DNA of 64,000 bases. Origin: Demequina sp. NBRC 110054 (GTDB lineage Bacteria; Actinomycetota; Actinomycetes; Actinomycetales; Demequinaceae). Both the position numbers and the translations under genes were made by a program. Positions 9,841 to 21,336 of this stretch are shown here, one piece after another. The first letter of the stretch is position 1. Each line of letters opens with the position of its first letter. A model generated the notes under the pieces. It was given only the letters and a program-made list of their open reading frames with translations. It was not told the origin of the DNA and ran no database searches. The stretch covers positions 186,001 through 250,000 of the forward strand of contig NZ_BBRK01000006.1 of NCBI RefSeq assembly GCF_002090115.1. Direction: 5' to 3'.

Positions 9841-10991
9841 GGTGCCGCGATCACCTGCGGCTCGGCGCCCTCCTCGGGCTCCATGGTGTCGGCGATCTTC
9901 ATCGCCTCCTCGATCAGCACCTCGACGATGTCTCGCTCGGGGACGGTCTTGATGACCTCACCCTTGACGAAGATCTGCCCCTTGCCGTTGCCCGAGGCGA
10001 CGCCCAGGTCGGCCTCGCGGGCCTCGCCGGGACCGTTGACGACGCAGCCCATCACGGCGACGCGCAGCGGCACCTCCATGCCCTCGAGTCCGGCGGTGAC
10101 CTTCTCAGCGAGCTCGTAGACGTCGACCTGCGCGCGACCGCACGAGGGGCACGACACGATCTCGAGCTTGCGCGGACGGAGGTTGAGGGACTGGAGGATC
10201 TGGATGCCGACCTTGACCTCCTCGACGGGAGGCGCGGACAGCGAGACGCGGATCGTGTCGCCGATGCCCTTGCTGAGCAGCGCTCCGAACGCGGTCGCGG
10301 ACTTGATGGTGCCCTGGAACGCCGGCCCGGCCTCGGTCACGCCGAGGTGCAGCGGCCAGTCGCCGCGCTCGGACAGCATCTCGTAGGCCTTCACCATGAC
10401 GACGGGGTCGTTGTGCTTGACCGAGATCTTGAAGTCGTGGAAGTCGTGCTCCTCGAACAGGCTCGCCTCCCACACGGCGGACTCGACGAGCGCCTCCGGG
10501 GTGGCCTTGCCGTACTTCTCGAGCAGGCGCTTGTCGAGCGAGCCCGCGTTGACGCCGATGCGCAGCGACGTGCCGTGGTCCTTGGCCGCCTGCGCGATCT
10601 CCTTGACCTGGTCGTCGAACCGCTTGATGTTGCCCGGGTTCACACGGACCGCGGCGCAGCCGGCCTCGATCGCGGCGAAGACGTACTTCGGCTGGAAGTG
10701 GATGTCCGCGATCACGGGGATGTTGGACTTCTTCGCGATCGCGGGCAGCGCGTCCGCATCGTCCTGCGTGGGGCAAGCGACGCGGACGATGTCGCAGCCG
10801 GAGGCCGTGAGCTCCGCGATCTGCTGGAGCGTCGCGTTGATGTCGTGGGTCTTCGTGGTGGTCATCGTCTGCACCGAGACGGGCGCGTCGCCGCCGACGA
10901 GCACATCGCCCACCTTGATCTGGCGGGTCTTCTTCCGGGGTGCCAGCACGGGGGCCGGCATCGCCGGCATTCCGAGTCCGATCGCAGTCAT
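9837..10991 (-). CDS. ispG: 4-hydroxy-3-methylbut-2-en-1-yl diphosphate synthase
   Basis: IspG is the iron-sulfur enzyme of the penultimate step in the MEP isoprenoid pathway, and dxr of the same pathway lies nearby. The 384-residue product shows [30 protein letters not shown] and the cluster-binding region with [19 protein letters not shown] and [20 protein letters not shown], giving three cysteines. AAGGA precedes the ATG. A GACGCCCG-rich 110-bp gap upstream contains the palindrome CCTCGTACGAGG at 11074-11085. Confidence 0.97.
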   Translation of the reverse strand: MTAIGLGMPAMPAPVLAPRKKTRQIKVGDVLVGGDAPVSVQTMTTTKTHDINATLQQIAELTASGCDIVRVACPTQDDADALPAIAKKSNIPVIADIHFQPKYVFAAIEAGCAAVRVNPGNIKRFDDQVKEIAQAAKDHGTSLRIGVNAGSLDKRLLEKYGKATPEALVESAVWEASLFEEHDFHDFKISVKHNDPVVMVKAYEMLSERGDWPLHLGVTEAGPAFQGTIKSATAFGALLSKGIGDTIRVSLSAPPVEEVKVGIQILQSLNLRPRKLEIVSCPSCGRAQVDVYELAEKVTAGLEGMEVPLRVAVMGCVVNGPGEAREADLGVASGNGKGQIFVKGEVIKTVPERDIVEVLIEEAMKIADTMEPEEGAEPQVIAAP

Positions 10992-11100
10992 GTCTTCAGT
11001 ATTCCTTACCTGTCGAACCGTTCCTCGCAGCGCCGCAGCGCCACCCCGGAGGCCCTCGCGGGCGTCGACGGGGCCTCGTACGAGGTCTTCCGCTTGTCAC

Positions 11101-12411
11101 TCACGCTATCGTCACCGGCGCCACGATGTCCGCATAGATCAGCACCGCTCCCATGACGAGCAGCAGCGCGAACACGCCGTACGCGACCGGCATCATCCGG
11201 GCGACGTCGACCGGCGCGGGCTTGGCGGCTCCGCGCACGCGCGCCCAGCCGTTCTTGACGCCCTGCCACAGCGCCGACAGCACGTGTCCGCCGTCGAGGG
11301 GCACGAGGGGAATCATGTTGAAGGCGAACAGCGCGAGGTTGAGGCCGCCCAGCAGCATCAGCATGTCGGACACGCGATCGGCGAGCGTGTATCCGTCCAC
11401 ATCTGCGGACGCGATCTCGCCCGAGACCTGCGCGACGCCCACGACGCCCATCACGGAGTCCGTCGTGCGCTCCTCGAGCCCGAGCGAGGCGCGGGCCACG
11501 TGGTAGACCTCCGACGGCAGATGGATGATCACCTGCATGGTCTGCCCCAGGTAGTCCCACGCGAGCGCGGTCCCGGCCCACAGCGGCTGAGTCTCGTTCG
11601 CGGTCACCGAGTAGACCCCGAGGTAGCCGATCTCCTCGGTCAGCGCCTCGCCGTCGGCGTCCGTGAGGATCTCGCCGGCGTCGTCGTACTGGTACACCGT
11701 GCGTGCGGCGGGCGTCACCGTGAGGTCGACCTCCTCGCCATCGCGGTCGACCACGAGTGCCAGCTCCTGAGACGGGTGCTCGGACACGTAGGTCGTGAGG
11801 TCCGTCCACTCCTCGAGCGCGATGCCGTCCACGGAGACGAAGACGTCCCCCTCCTCGATGCCGGCGAGCGACGCGGGCGAGGCCGCGTCGTCGTCCGTGC
11901 ACTCGCTCGCCCCCGTCGCGAGGACGCACTCAGCGACCTGTGACACCTGGAGCGTCTGCGTGGGGGTGCCCATGAAAGACATGACTCCCGTGAACAGCAC
12001 GATCGCGATCACCAGGTTGACGAACGGGCCGCCCATCATGACGATCGCCTTGCGCCACCACGACAGGTGGTAGAACGCCCGGTGGTCCTGACCCTCGGGG
12101 ATCTCCTCCTCGGCCGCGGCGCGGGTGTCCTCGATGAGCCGGCCCGCCCAGCCGCGGCTCGCGACGGGCTTGACCGCGGACGCGGGCGGCACCATGCCGA
12201 TGAGCTTGACGTAGCCGCCGAGCGGGATCGCCTTCACGCCGCACTCGGTCTCCCCCACCTTGCGGGACCACAGCCTCGGCCCGAATCCCACGAAGTACTC
12301 GCTCACGAGCACGCCGAAGCGCTTCGCGGGGATCAGGTGCCCCAGCTCGTGCAGAGCGATCGAGACCAGCAGCCCGACCACGAGCACCAGCACACCGATC
12401 AGGAATTCCAT
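11101..12411 (-). CDS. rseP: Site-2 intramembrane zinc metalloprotease (RseP/Rip1 type, M50)
   Basis: This 436-residue membrane protease cuts transmembrane substrates such as anti-sigma factors. The zinc motif HELGH is in the first helix (about 22-26) and the second metal-binding segment is PLVPLDGGH near residue 375. A PDZ-like domain lies between, around ASLAGIEEGDVFVSVDG. Predicted membrane segments are at about 2-20, 118-145, 350-375 and 405-430. The dxr-rseP-ispG order is the one seen for Rip1 in mycobacteria. Substrates cannot be told from this window. Confidence 0.93.
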   Translation of the reverse strand: MEFLIGVLVLVVGLLVSIALHELGHLIPAKRFGVLVSEYFVGFGPRLWSRKVGETECGVKAIPLGGYVKLIGMVPPASAVKPVASRGWAGRLIEDTRAAAEEEIPEGQDHRAFYHLSWWRKAIVMMGGPFVNLVIAIVLFTGVMSFMGTPTQTLQVSQVAECVLATGASECTDDDAASPASLAGIEEGDVFVSVDGIALEEWTDLTTYVSEHPSQELALVVDRDGEEVDLTVTPAARTVYQYDDAGEILTDADGEALTEEIGYLGVYSVTANETQPLWAGTALAWDYLGQTMQVIIHLPSEVYHVARASLGLEERTTDSVMGVVGVAQVSGEIASADVDGYTLADRVSDMLMLLGGLNLALFAFNMIPLVPLDGGHVLSALWQGVKNGWARVRGAAKPAPVDVARMMPVAYGVFALLLVMGAVLIYADIVAPVTIA

Positions 12412-12490
12412 GTCTTCACCAACAACTCCGAGTCGTCAAACGTTCCGCGTCGCGCGGCGCACCTCGAGAGGCGCCCAGGGACGACGCCGG

Positions 12491-13648
12491 TCATCCGTGG
12501 ATCGCGGCATGCGCGGCCCGCCGGGCCCATCGCTCCGCCTCGTCCACGGCGTCCAGCGTGATGTCGCCAGGGGCCTCGTACTCCTCGACAACGCTCCGCA
12601 CCGTCTCGACGATCCCGAGGAACGGCAGGTCGCCCGCGGCGAACGCCGCGACGCACTCCTCGTTGGCGGCGTTGAAGACCGCCGGGTGGAGGCCCGACTC
12701 CGCGACCGCCGCCCTCGCCACGCGGATCGCGGGGAACGCGTCCTCGTCGAGCGGGTGGAACTCCCAGGACTGCGCCGTCGTCCAGTCCAGGCCCGGTGCC
12801 GCGTCCGCGACGCGGCTCGGCCAGCCGATGCCGAGCGCGATCGGCAGCCGCATGTCCGGAGGCGAGGCCTGTGCGATCGTCGAGCCATCGATGAACTCGA
12901 CCATCGAGTGCACGATCGACTGCGGGTGCACGACCACGTCGATGCGGTCCATCGGCACGTCGAACAGCAGGTGCGCCTCGATCACCTCGAGCGCCTTGTT
13001 GACCATCGAGGCCGAGTTCATGGTCACGACCGGGCCCATGTCCCAGTTGGGATGCTTGAGCGCCTGCTCGGGGGTGACCCCCTGGAGCATGTCGCGGGTC
13101 CAGCCGCGGAACGCTCCGCCGGACGCGGTGAGCACGAGCCGCTCGACCTCATCAGCGGTGCCCGAGCGCAGCGCCTGCGCGAGGGCCGAGTGCTCCGAGT
13201 CCACGGGCACGATCTGCCCCTCGCGCCGCACCGCCCGCTTGACGAGTACCCCGCCCGCGACGAGCGACTCCTTGTTCGCGAGGGCGAGCGTCGAGCCCGC
13301 CTCGAGCGCGGCGAGGGTCGGCCGCAGCCCCACCGAGCCGGTGACGCCGTTGAGCACCGTGTCGGCGCCGATCCCCGCGGCCTGGGCGACCGCATCGTCC
13401 CCTGCCACGACGTCGGACTTCACACCGTGAGCATCCAACGCCTCGACGACCGCCTCGCGCGCGTCCTCGCGCGCGACCGCGACGAGCGCGGGGCGCACCG
13501 CCGCTGCCTGCTGCGCGAGCAGGGCCGGATCGGCGCCACCCGCCGCGAGGGCGACGACGTCGAACGACTCGGGGTTGCGCGCGATGACGTCGAGCGCCTG
13601 GGTGCCGATCGACCCGGTCGAGCCGAGCAGGGAGATGGTGCGGGGCAT
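12491..13648 (-). CDS. dxr: 1-deoxy-D-xylulose 5-phosphate reductoisomerase
   Basis: Dxr commits carbon to the MEP pathway by NADPH-dependent rearrangement of DXP. The 385-residue product opens with [17 protein letters not shown] (NADPH binding), followed by [25 protein letters not shown] and [11 protein letters not shown] (metal and substrate loop), and [20 protein letters not shown]. The ATG at 13648 shares one base with the stop of the DivIVA-like gene. An upstream extension of the frame is only overlap with that gene. Confidence 0.97.
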   Translation of the reverse strand: MPRTISLLGSTGSIGTQALDVIARNPESFDVVALAAGGADPALLAQQAAAVRPALVAVAREDAREAVVEALDAHGVKSDVVAGDDAVAQAAGIGADTVLNGVTGSVGLRPTLAALEAGSTLALANKESLVAGGVLVKRAVRREGQIVPVDSEHSALAQALRSGTADEVERLVLTASGGAFRGWTRDMLQGVTPEQALKHPNWDMGPVVTMNSASMVNKALEVIEAHLLFDVPMDRIDVVVHPQSIVHSMVEFIDGSTIAQASPPDMRLPIALGIGWPSRVADAAPGLDWTTAQSWEFHPLDEDAFPAIRVARAAVAESGLHPAVFNAANEECVAAFAAGDLPFLGIVETVRSVVEEYEAPGDITLDAVDEAERWARRAAHAAIHG

Positions 13649-14199
13649 CACGCGACGCCGAGCAGGATGTCCACCGCCCGCGCCAGGTAGGCGTCCACGA
13701 CGCGCTCGTCGTAGGCCTGCCACTTGGGGCGGCGCTTGAACGTGAGGCTGCGGAGGTCCTCGACGTTGAGCGGCTCGCCCTTGTCGAAGAAGGCCGTCAT
13801 GCGGTCCAGGACGTCGTCGACCGCCTTGGCCTCGTAGCCGCCCGAGAGCCCGCTGGGGCGTGCGAAGCGCTCGCCGTGAGGCCTGCGCAGGCGCGGGTAG
13901 AGCACCTGGGCGTGCGAGGCGAGCTCCGCGAACCACGCCTGCTGACCATGATCGCGCACGAACGAGTCGCGGGCCCGCGTGGAGAATGCCTGCTCGAGGC
14001 GGTCGAGCGCGGCGTCGACCGGCTGGGTCGCGTATCCCCCCCGCTTGAGGTCGAACGAGGCACGGCGCACGTCGAGCGCGGCCATCGAGCCGCCGTCCGA
14101 CGCCTCATACGCCTCGCGTGCCGCGGTGAAGAACGCGTCGACGTGGTCGCGGCTGTAGCCGATCTTGAGCACTCCCGCGCGAGGGAACAGGTCCGCCAT
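13648..14199 (-). CDS. DivIVA-domain repeat protein
   Basis: This 183-residue protein lacks a signal peptide or membrane segment. It contains repeated copies of a short DivIVA-like motif: [37 protein letters not shown] and [19 protein letters not shown]. Proteins with DivIVA domains bind curved membrane or scaffold cell-wall growth, but this short repeat form is uncharacterised. Start and stop overlap rlmN and dxr by one base each, so it is embedded in that operon. Confidence 0.75.
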   Translation of the reverse strand: MADLFPRAGVLKIGYSRDHVDAFFTAAREAYEASDGGSMAALDVRRASFDLKRGGYATQPVDAALDRLEQAFSTRARDSFVRDHGQQAWFAELASHAQVLYPRLRRPHGERFARPSGLSGGYEAKAVDDVLDRMTAFFDKGEPLNVEDLRSLTFKRRPKWQAYDERVVDAYLARAVDILLGVA

Positions 14200-15311
14200 C
14201 AGTCGTCCTCCTTGATCGCCAGCTGACCGCAGGCGCCGTCGATGTCGCTGCCGCGCGTGTCGCGAATCGTCGTGGGGATCCCGTGCGCGCGCAGGCGGCG
14301 GACGAACTCGTCCTCGACGGCCGGGTCCGACGCGGTCCACTTGGAGCCCGGGGTCGGGTTCAGCGGGATCGGGTTCACGTGCACCCAGCCGGTGCCGCGG
14401 GCGGCAAGCTTCTCGCCGAGCAGGTCGGCGCGGTGCGCGTGGTCGTTGATGTCGCGGATGAGCGCGTACTCGATGCTCACGCGGCGCCCGGTCGCGTCGA
14501 AGTACCGGCGCGCGGCGTCGAGCGCCTCGTCGACCTTCCAGCGCGTGTTGATGGGCACGAGCTCGTCGCGCAGCTCGTCGTCAGGAGCGTGCAGCGACAG
14601 CGCGAGCGTGACCGGGATGCCCTCCTTGGAGAGCTTGTCGATCGCAGGCACGAGGCCGACGGTGGACACGGTGACGTGGCGCGCCGAGAGGCCGAAGCCG
14701 AGCGGCTCGGGCGCGACGAGCGCGCGCACCGCGGTCATGACGGTCTTGTAGTTGGCGAGCGGCTCGCCCATCCCCATGAACACCACGTTCGACAGGCGCA
14801 CGCCCTCACCGAGATCGCCGTCGCGGGCGGAGCGGGCGGCGAGTCGCACCTGCTCGATGATCTCGGCGGCCGACAGGTTGCGAGTCAGGCCCATCTGTCC
14901 GGTCGCGCAGAACGGGCAGGCCATGCCGCAACCCGCCTGGCTGGTGACGCACAGGGTCGCGCGGTCCGGGTACTTCATGAGCACCGACTCGACCTTGACG
15001 CCGTCGTGAAGGCTCCACAGCGTCTTCTGGGTCGCACCCTTGTCCGCCTCGAGGCTGCGCACGGGGGTCATGAGCGGCGGGAACAGCGCCGTCACCATCT
15101 CATCGCGTGCGTCGGCCGGCAGGTCCGTCATGTCGGCGGCGTCGACCGTGAGGTGATCGAAGTAGTGCGTCGCGAGCTGCTTCGCGCGGAACGACGGCTG
15201 CCCGAGCTCGCGCATCGCCTCCTTGCGCTCGTCGACCGTGAGGTCGGCGAAGTGACGCGGCGGCTTGCCGCGGCGCGGCGCGGCAAAGGTCAGCTTGACT
15301 GGAGTGCTCAT
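14199..15311 (-). CDS. rlmN: 23S rRNA (A2503-C2)/tRNA (A37-C2) methyltransferase RlmN
   Basis: RlmN is a radical-SAM methyltransferase acting on A2503 of 23S rRNA. The 370-residue product has the cluster motif [17 protein letters not shown], the GGEP-like segment [13 protein letters not shown], and a C-terminal Cys in [14 protein letters not shown] that forms the transient protein-RNA adduct. The start at [12 protein letters not shown] overlaps the cdsA stop by 4 bp; longer in-frame extensions are antisense or overlap artefacts. Confidence 0.96.
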   Translation of the reverse strand: MSTPVKLTFAAPRRGKPPRHFADLTVDERKEAMRELGQPSFRAKQLATHYFDHLTVDAADMTDLPADARDEMVTALFPPLMTPVRSLEADKGATQKTLWSLHDGVKVESVLMKYPDRATLCVTSQAGCGMACPFCATGQMGLTRNLSAAEIIEQVRLAARSARDGDLGEGVRLSNVVFMGMGEPLANYKTVMTAVRALVAPEPLGFGLSARHVTVSTVGLVPAIDKLSKEGIPVTLALSLHAPDDELRDELVPINTRWKVDEALDAARRYFDATGRRVSIEYALIRDINDHAHRADLLGEKLAARGTGWVHVNPIPLNPTPGSKWTASDPAVEDEFVRRLRAHGIPTTIRDTRGSDIDGACGQLAIKEDD

Positions 15312-16351
15312 CGTCCCCCCAAGGTACCGAGGATCGCGGCGAAGATGACGTACGCCGCGGGTGCGGCCAGCAGCAGCGAGTCGAGGCGGTCCATGACGCC
15401 GCCGTGACCCGGGATGAGGGAGCTCATGTCCTTCACCTCGATGTCCCGCTTGATCGTGGACTCCGCGAGGTCGCCGAGCACCGCAGCACCAGTGCAGGCG
15501 AGGCCCACGAGGGTGCCGAGCCACCAGCGGCCGTCGAACAGCAGCGCCGCGGCGATCGTCGCGGCTACCGTGCCGAGGAGGACGCCGCCGATGAGGCCCT
15601 CCCACGTCTTGTTGGGGCTGATCGTGGGGGCGAGCTTGTGCTTGCCCCACGTCATGCCCGCGAACAGGCCGCCTGTGTCGTTGCCGACGACGGCGACGAC
15701 GAACACGACGATGCGCTGCCACCCGTCGTCCGCCTGCTCCATGAGGAGCATGAAGGAGCCCAGGAACGGGATCCAGAGCAGGGTGAACACCGAGGCAAGC
15801 GAGTCGGCGAGGGTGTTCTCGACCCTCTCGTCGGTCGCGCGCCACGCGACCATCCCAGCGAGCCCGACCAGCACGGCCACCGTGAGACCCTCCGCGCGGC
15901 CGAACCACGTCGCAGAGCCGATGCCGAGCGTGGCGAGCACGAGCGGGACCACGGGCACGCGGCGGCCCTGGCCGAGCAGCGCGCTGCGCCACTCGAGGAC
16001 CGCGATGAGCAGGGCGGCGTAGATGAAGATCGCGAAGGCGCGCGCGTCGAACCACGCCGCGAACAGCGCCACGAGCAGCAGTCCGATGCCGACCGACGTC
16101 GCGACGGTCATGTTGCGGCCGCCCTTGCGGGCCCGCGGCACCGTCTCGGCCACCGCATCGTCCTCGTCGGCCGCTGCCGCGTCCGACAGCTCAAGGTCGT
16201 CGTCGAGACCGTCGCCTTCGTCGTCCAGGTATGTCAGGTCCGTGCCCACATCCTTGGGCGTCGGCCAGACAAGGCTGCCGTCCGGCTGCATCCGGGGTCC
16301 CGTCTCGTAGGCGGTGTCGGTCTGCGCCGATCGGCGACGCCCCCACCTCAT
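15308..16351 (-). CDS. cdsA: Phosphatidate cytidylyltransferase
   Basis: CdsA makes CDP-diacylglycerol for phospholipid synthesis. The C-terminal signature [11 protein letters not shown] followed by [14 protein letters not shown] is complete, and there are about seven to eight membrane helices from residue 80 onward. The first 75 residues are a charged acidic cytoplasmic extension ([14 protein letters not shown]). ATG at 16351 is preceded by GGGGG; MQPDG at 16291 is an alternative start. It follows frr in the same operon. Confidence 0.93.
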   Translation of the reverse strand: MRWGRRRSAQTDTAYETGPRMQPDGSLVWPTPKDVGTDLTYLDDEGDGLDDDLELSDAAAADEDDAVAETVPRARKGGRNMTVATSVGIGLLLVALFAAWFDARAFAIFIYAALLIAVLEWRSALLGQGRRVPVVPLVLATLGIGSATWFGRAEGLTVAVLVGLAGMVAWRATDERVENTLADSLASVFTLLWIPFLGSFMLLMEQADDGWQRIVVFVVAVVGNDTGGLFAGMTWGKHKLAPTISPNKTWEGLIGGVLLGTVAATIAAALLFDGRWWLGTLVGLACTGAAVLGDLAESTIKRDIEVKDMSSLIPGHGGVMDRLDSLLLAAPAAYVIFAAILGTLGGR

Positions 16352-16382
16352 CGGCGGCCCCCGGATGCGCTCGCTGCACGCA

Positions 16383-16940
16383 TCAGACCGCGAGCAGCTC
16401 GCTCTCCTTGTGGCTGAGGAGCGCGTCGACGGCGTCGACATGCTTCTTGGTCAGCGCGTCGAGGTCCTTCTCGCCGCGCGTGCCCTCGTCCTCGCCGACC
16501 TCGCCGTCCTTGACCGCGCCGTCGATGAGGTCCTTGGCCTTGCGGCGCATGTTGCGGATCGTGACCTTGGCGTCCTCGGCGCGCGTCTTCGCGAGCTTCA
16601 CGTAGTCGCGGCGGCGCTCCTCGGTCAGCTGCGGCATGTTGATGCGCAGCACGTTGCCGTCGTCCGTGGGGTTCACGCCCAGGTCCGAGTTGCGCAGCGC
16701 CTTCTCGATCTCCTTCTTCGCCGAGGCGTCGTAGGGAGAGATGGTGACCATGCGCGGCTCGGGGATCGAGATCGACGCGAGCTGCTGCAGCGGGGTCGGC
16801 GCGCCGTAGTAGTCCACCGCGATGTTCGCGAACATCGCCGCAGAGGCCTGGCCCGAGCGGATGTTCGCGAAGTTGTCCTTGGCCACGGCGATGGCCTTGT
16901 CCATGTTCTCCTCGGCTTCGAGGAGGATCTCGTCAATCAC
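16383..16940 (-). CDS. frr: Ribosome recycling factor
   Basis: RRF splits post-termination ribosomes together with EF-G. The 185-residue length is normal and the core reads ANIRSGQASAAMFANIAVDY, SISIPEPRMVTISPYD and LRINMPQLTEERRRDYVKL. Translation starts at GTG (16940) after AAGGAG. It lies 26 bp downstream of pyrH. Confidence 0.97.
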   Translation of the reverse strand: MIDEILLEAEENMDKAIAVAKDNFANIRSGQASAAMFANIAVDYYGAPTPLQQLASISIPEPRMVTISPYDASAKKEIEKALRNSDLGVNPTDDGNVLRINMPQLTEERRRDYVKLAKTRAEDAKVTIRNMRRKAKDLIDGAVKDGEVGEDEGTRGEKDLDALTKKHVDAVDALLSHKESELLAV

Positions 16941-16966
16941 GTCTGTCTCCTTGTCAGTGCGGCCCC

Positions 16967-17710
16967 TCAGGCCGTCACGAGCGTCCCGATTCTCTCACCC
17001 AGCAGGGCCTTCGTCACGTTGCCATGCTCTTCGAGCCCGAACACGACCATGGGGACACGGTTGTCCATGGCGAGCGAGAACGCCGAGGCATCCATCACGT
17101 TGAGACGCTGCTGGAGCGCGTCGCGGTAGGTGACGTGGTCGAGCTTGCGTGCCGACGAGTCCTTGCGGGGGTCCGCGGTGTAGACGCCGTCCACGCCGTT
17201 CTTGCCCATGATGACCTCGGAGCAGCGGGTCTCGAGCGCGCGCTGAACCGAGACCGTGTCGGTCGAGAAGTAAGGCATGCCGGCGCCGGCGGCGAACACG
17301 ACGACGCGGCCCTTCTCCATGTGGCGGATGGCCTTGAGGGGGATGTAGGGCTCGGCGACCTGACCCATCGTGATGGCGGTCTGCACGCGCGTCGCGACAC
17401 CCGCCTGCTCCAGGAAGTCCTGGAGCGCGAGGGCGTTCATCACGGTGCCCAGCATGCCCATGTAGTCGGCACGGGCACGCTCCATGCCGCGCTGGCTGAG
17501 CTCGGCGCCGCGGAAGAAGTTGCCGCCACCGACGACGATCGCGACCTGCACGCCCCCGCTGACCGCGGCGGCGATCTCCTGGGCGACGCGGGAGATGACG
17601 TCGGGGTCGACGCCGATGCCGCCGCCTCCGAACATCTCTCCCGAGAGCTTCAACAGCACGCGCCGCGCCGCCGGGGGCGCCGTGTCCGGGATCGGATCGG
17701 TCTCGGACAT
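16967..17710 (-). CDS. pyrH: Uridylate kinase
   Basis: PyrH phosphorylates UMP to UDP. The 247-residue product of the amino-acid kinase fold has [39 protein letters not shown] and [19 protein letters not shown]. It sits between tsf and frr in the standard order. Confidence 0.97.
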   Translation of the reverse strand: MSETDPIPDTAPPAARRVLLKLSGEMFGGGGIGVDPDVISRVAQEIAAAVSGGVQVAIVVGGGNFFRGAELSQRGMERARADYMGMLGTVMNALALQDFLEQAGVATRVQTAITMGQVAEPYIPLKAIRHMEKGRVVVFAAGAGMPYFSTDTVSVQRALETRCSEVIMGKNGVDGVYTADPRKDSSARKLDHVTYRDALQQRLNVMDASAFSLAMDNRVPMVVFGLEEHGNVTKALLGERIGTLVTA

Positions 17711-17769
17711 GGCTGGCCTCCTTGGCGACGCGGCGCGGTTGATGCTGGGTGCTTGCTACGTGCTAGAGC

Positions 17770-18609
17770 CTAGGCTCCCACACGGAAGCGGGCGAAGGCG
17801 GTCACCTGACCACCGGTCGCCTCGATGACCTTGCCGACCGTGGTCTTGGGGTCCTTGGCGAACGCCTGGTCGACCAGGGTGTTCTCCTTGAAGTAGCCGT
17901 TGAGGCGACCCTCGACGATCTTGGGCAGCGCCTGCTCGGGCTTGCCCTCGGCCTTCGCGGTCTCCTCGGCGACGCGACGCTCGTTGGCGACGACGTCCTC
18001 CGGAGCGTCCTCACGGACCAGGTAGATCGGCGAGTACGCCGCGATGTGCATCGCGATGTCGCGGGCGACCTCGGCGGCCTTCGCGTCCGAGCCGACGAGG
18101 ACGCCGACCTGGGCCGGGAGGTCCTTGTTGGTGCGGTGCAGGTACTCGGAGACGACGGGCGCCTCGACGCGAGCGACGCGGCGGAGCACGATCTTCTCAC
18201 CGAGGGTGCCGGCGGCGGCGTCGATGTACGCGCCGACGGTGGTGTCCTCGATCGGGGCCGCGACGGCGGCCTCGGCGTCCGCGGCGCCGGCGGCGGCCAC
18301 GGCAGCGAGCACGTCGTTCGCGAGCGCGATGAACTTGTCGTTCTTCGCGACGAAGTCCGTCTCCGAGTTGATCTCGATCAGCGTGCCGACCTGGCCGCCG
18401 TCGACGTCCGCGATCTGCGTGACGACGAGGCCCTCGGAGGCCGAGCGGCCCTCGCGCTTCGCGACGCCCTTGAGGCCCTTGACGCGAAGGATGTCGACGG
18501 CCTTGTCCAGGTCGCCGTCCGCCTCGTCGAGCGCCTTCTTGACGTCGAGCATGCCGGCACCGGTGCGCTCACGGAGCGCCTGGATGTCGGCAACGGTGTA
18601 GTTCGCCAT
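17770..18609 (-). CDS. tsf: Elongation factor Ts
   Basis: EF-Ts is the nucleotide exchange factor of EF-Tu. The product (279 residues) starts MANYTVADIQALRERTGAGM and contains INSETDFVAKNDKFIAL, the TDFVAKN signature. AAAGGA precedes the ATG. It is 24 bp downstream of rpsB. Confidence 0.97.
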   Translation of the reverse strand: MANYTVADIQALRERTGAGMLDVKKALDEADGDLDKAVDILRVKGLKGVAKREGRSASEGLVVTQIADVDGGQVGTLIEINSETDFVAKNDKFIALANDVLAAVAAAGAADAEAAVAAPIEDTTVGAYIDAAAGTLGEKIVLRRVARVEAPVVSEYLHRTNKDLPAQVGVLVGSDAKAAEVARDIAMHIAAYSPIYLVREDAPEDVVANERRVAEETAKAEGKPEQALPKIVEGRLNGYFKENTLVDQAFAKDPKTTVGKVIEATGGQVTAFARFRVGA

Positions 18610-18633
18610 GTGATGCGTCCTTTGACTAGTGGC

Positions 18634-19545
<912 letters not shown>

Positions 19546-19777
19546 GGCACTTCCTTTTCCGCACGCGGTTCCCCGCGTGCATGCTGTGGTGGCGGGCGGA
19601 CCCGCCGTTGTTCGGTTGACGATCCGCTCCCTGGGTGGGAGAGGATCCCTGGCACCTGCGCGGTTCCGCACCGAGCGAACTCGGACCTTGCGTCCCCGGC
19701 GCCTCCCGGTTCCGTGCGAGACGGTCCCGGGCGCGAAAGGCGCGCGACGTCATCCGGGCATGCCGGATGCGGGGTAA
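19546..19777 (-). ncRNA. Structured rpsB 5' leader
   Basis: The rpsB message has a leader of about 225 nt. Two clean hairpins are visible: a 7-bp stem (19751-19757 with 19763-19769) immediately after the promoter, and an 8-bp stem with a 4-nt loop (19561-19568 with 19573-19580) ending just before the ribosome site. rpsB leaders in other bacteria bind S2 for feedback control; whether this one does is inference. This and the promoter fill most of the 369-bp gap to the M23 gene. Confidence 0.5.
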
Positions 19778-19783
19778 ATCATA
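19778..19783 (-). promoter_or_regulatory. -10 box of the rpsB-tsf-pyrH-frr operon
   Basis: TATGAT on the minus strand is the best -10 match in the gap. The -35 position (about 19801-19807) is weak. Confidence 0.55.
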
Positions 19784-19914
19784 CCTGACGGGGCCTCGAC
19801 CTAGCGACTCGACTGCGGGGACCGCATCGTCCCCAGGCCCCGGGCTCGCGCGCCCTCTCCACCGGGCGCCCGCGAGACCGCGCGGCGAGCGCGTTCTGAC
19901 ACGAGCCTCAGCCT

Positions 19915-20472
19915 ATGAGCAGCGGCAGGAATCTCGCGACGCAGGCCCTCTCCATCGCGCTCGTGCTGGCGGTCGCCGTCGGTCTGTCAGGCGCGGGAGC
20001 CACTCCCTCTTCGGCGTCGTCGGAGTCCGACCCTGCGCCCCTGCTGCGACCTCCCCTCGTCCCGACCGACGTGGTGCGTGGCGCCGACATCCCCGCGGAG
20101 CGCTGGCTTCCCGGCCATCGCGGTGTGGACCTCGCCACTGCGGTCGGGGCGGACGTGCTCTCGCCCGCGTCGGGAGAGGTCACCTTCGCCGGCGCCGTCG
20201 CGGGACGGGGCGTCGTGGTCATCGCGGTGGGAACTTCGGGGCTCAGGACGACGCTCGAGCCGGTCGACGCGACCGTCGTGGTGGGCGAGGCGGTCACCGC
20301 CGGAGCACAGGTCGGGAGCGTGCAGGAGGTCGCGCTCGTGCCCGGCGTCGGTCACTGCGCGCCCGAGGCGTGCCTCCATTGGGGTCTCAAGCGCGGGGAC
20401 GACTACCTGGATCCGCTCGACTGGACCGAGGGCTGGGGTCCGATCAGGCTCAAGGCCGTCGCTCCCGACTGA
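19915..20472 (+). CDS. Secreted M23-family peptidase
   Basis: This 185-residue protein has a signal peptide (about 1-34) and a small M23/LytM domain. Zinc ligands are seen in HRGVDLATAVG and the C-terminal CLHWGLKRGDDYLDP. It probably cuts peptidoglycan crosslinks. A small M23 protein at this place between rpsB and whiG is common in actinobacteria. It is convergent with the sigma factor gene, 12 bp apart. Confidence 0.9.
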   Translation: MSSGRNLATQALSIALVLAVAVGLSGAGATPSSASSESDPAPLLRPPLVPTDVVRGADIPAERWLPGHRGVDLATAVGADVLSPASGEVTFAGAVAGRGVVVIAVGTSGLRTTLEPVDATVVVGEAVTAGAQVGSVQEVALVPGVGHCAPEACLHWGLKRGDDYLDPLDWTEGWGPIRLKAVAPD

Positions 20473-20484
20473 GGTGAGGTCGTG

Positions 20485-21324
20485 TCAGCTGAACGCGCCG
20501 GTCTTGATGAGGGTCTCGCGCAGCTTCTTCACCGCGGCGGAGTGGATCTGCGACACGCGCGACTCGGTCACGCCGAGGATCTTGCCGATCTGGGCGAGCG
20601 TGAGGTTCTCGTAGTAGTACAGCCGGAGCACCTCCTGCTCGCGCTCGCGGACCTGCTGGACCGCGTCGGCAAGCAGCGAGCGCGTCTCGTGGTGCTCCAC
20701 GTTGCGCGAGGCCCCGGGGACCGCGAGCGCCGCGACGGTGTCGAGCGCGTTCGTGTCGTCGCCCACGCCGCCAAGCGTGTCAAGGGCAGCGACGTGGCTC
20801 AGCGCGACCTGCGCGCGCACCGTACGCACCTCCGCCGTCTGCCACTCGAGCTGCTCGGCGATGAGCTCGTCGGTGACGGGACCCTGGAGCTTCTGCTCGA
20901 GCTGCCGGGTGGCGGTCTCGACGGCGCGCGCCTTGGCCCGGACGGAGCGCGGCACCCAGTCGGCCGCGCGGAGCTCGTCGATGATCGCGCCGCGGATGCG
21001 CTGGCTCGCGTACGTCTCGAACTTGAAGCCGCGCGAGGGCTCGAACTTCTCGACCGCGTCGATGAGGCCGAACATGCCGTAGGACACCAGGTCGCCGAGC
21101 TCGACCGACTCGGGCAAGCGTCCGATCATGCGGGAGGCGACGTGGGTGACCAGCGGCGCGTAGTCGGTGATGATCGCGTCCCGCGCCTCGCGTCGCTCAC
21201 GGTCGTCGCCGTGGAGCAGCGCCACCCACCGTGGGTCTCCCTCGACGCCCTGCGTCCTCGCAGGGGTCTCCTGTGGCTCCGGTGTGGCCTCGAGGTGCTT
21301 GAGCACCGTGTTCAGCTCCGACAT
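20485..21324 (-). CDS. whiG: FliA/WhiG-type alternative sigma factor
   Basis: This 279-residue sigma-70-family factor has region 2 (LGDLVSYGMFGLIDAVEKFE, then FKFETYASQRIRGAIIDELR), a short region 3 with PRSVRAKARAVE, and region 4 (VLRLYYYENLTLAQIGKILG, then VTESRVSQIHSAAVKKLR). This is the FliA/WhiG pattern. Such factors control flagellar genes in motile actinobacteria and sporulation in Streptomyces; no flagellar gene is in this window. It starts 12 bp after the xerC stop and is probably cotranscribed with it. Confidence 0.9.
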   Translation of the reverse strand: MSELNTVLKHLEATPEPQETPARTQGVEGDPRWVALLHGDDRERREARDAIITDYAPLVTHVASRMIGRLPESVELGDLVSYGMFGLIDAVEKFEPSRGFKFETYASQRIRGAIIDELRAADWVPRSVRAKARAVETATRQLEQKLQGPVTDELIAEQLEWQTAEVRTVRAQVALSHVAALDTLGGVGDDTNALDTVAALAVPGASRNVEHHETRSLLADAVQQVREREQEVLRLYYYENLTLAQIGKILGVTESRVSQIHSAAVKKLRETLIKTGAFS

Positions 21325-21336
21325 GGCATTCCCCTC

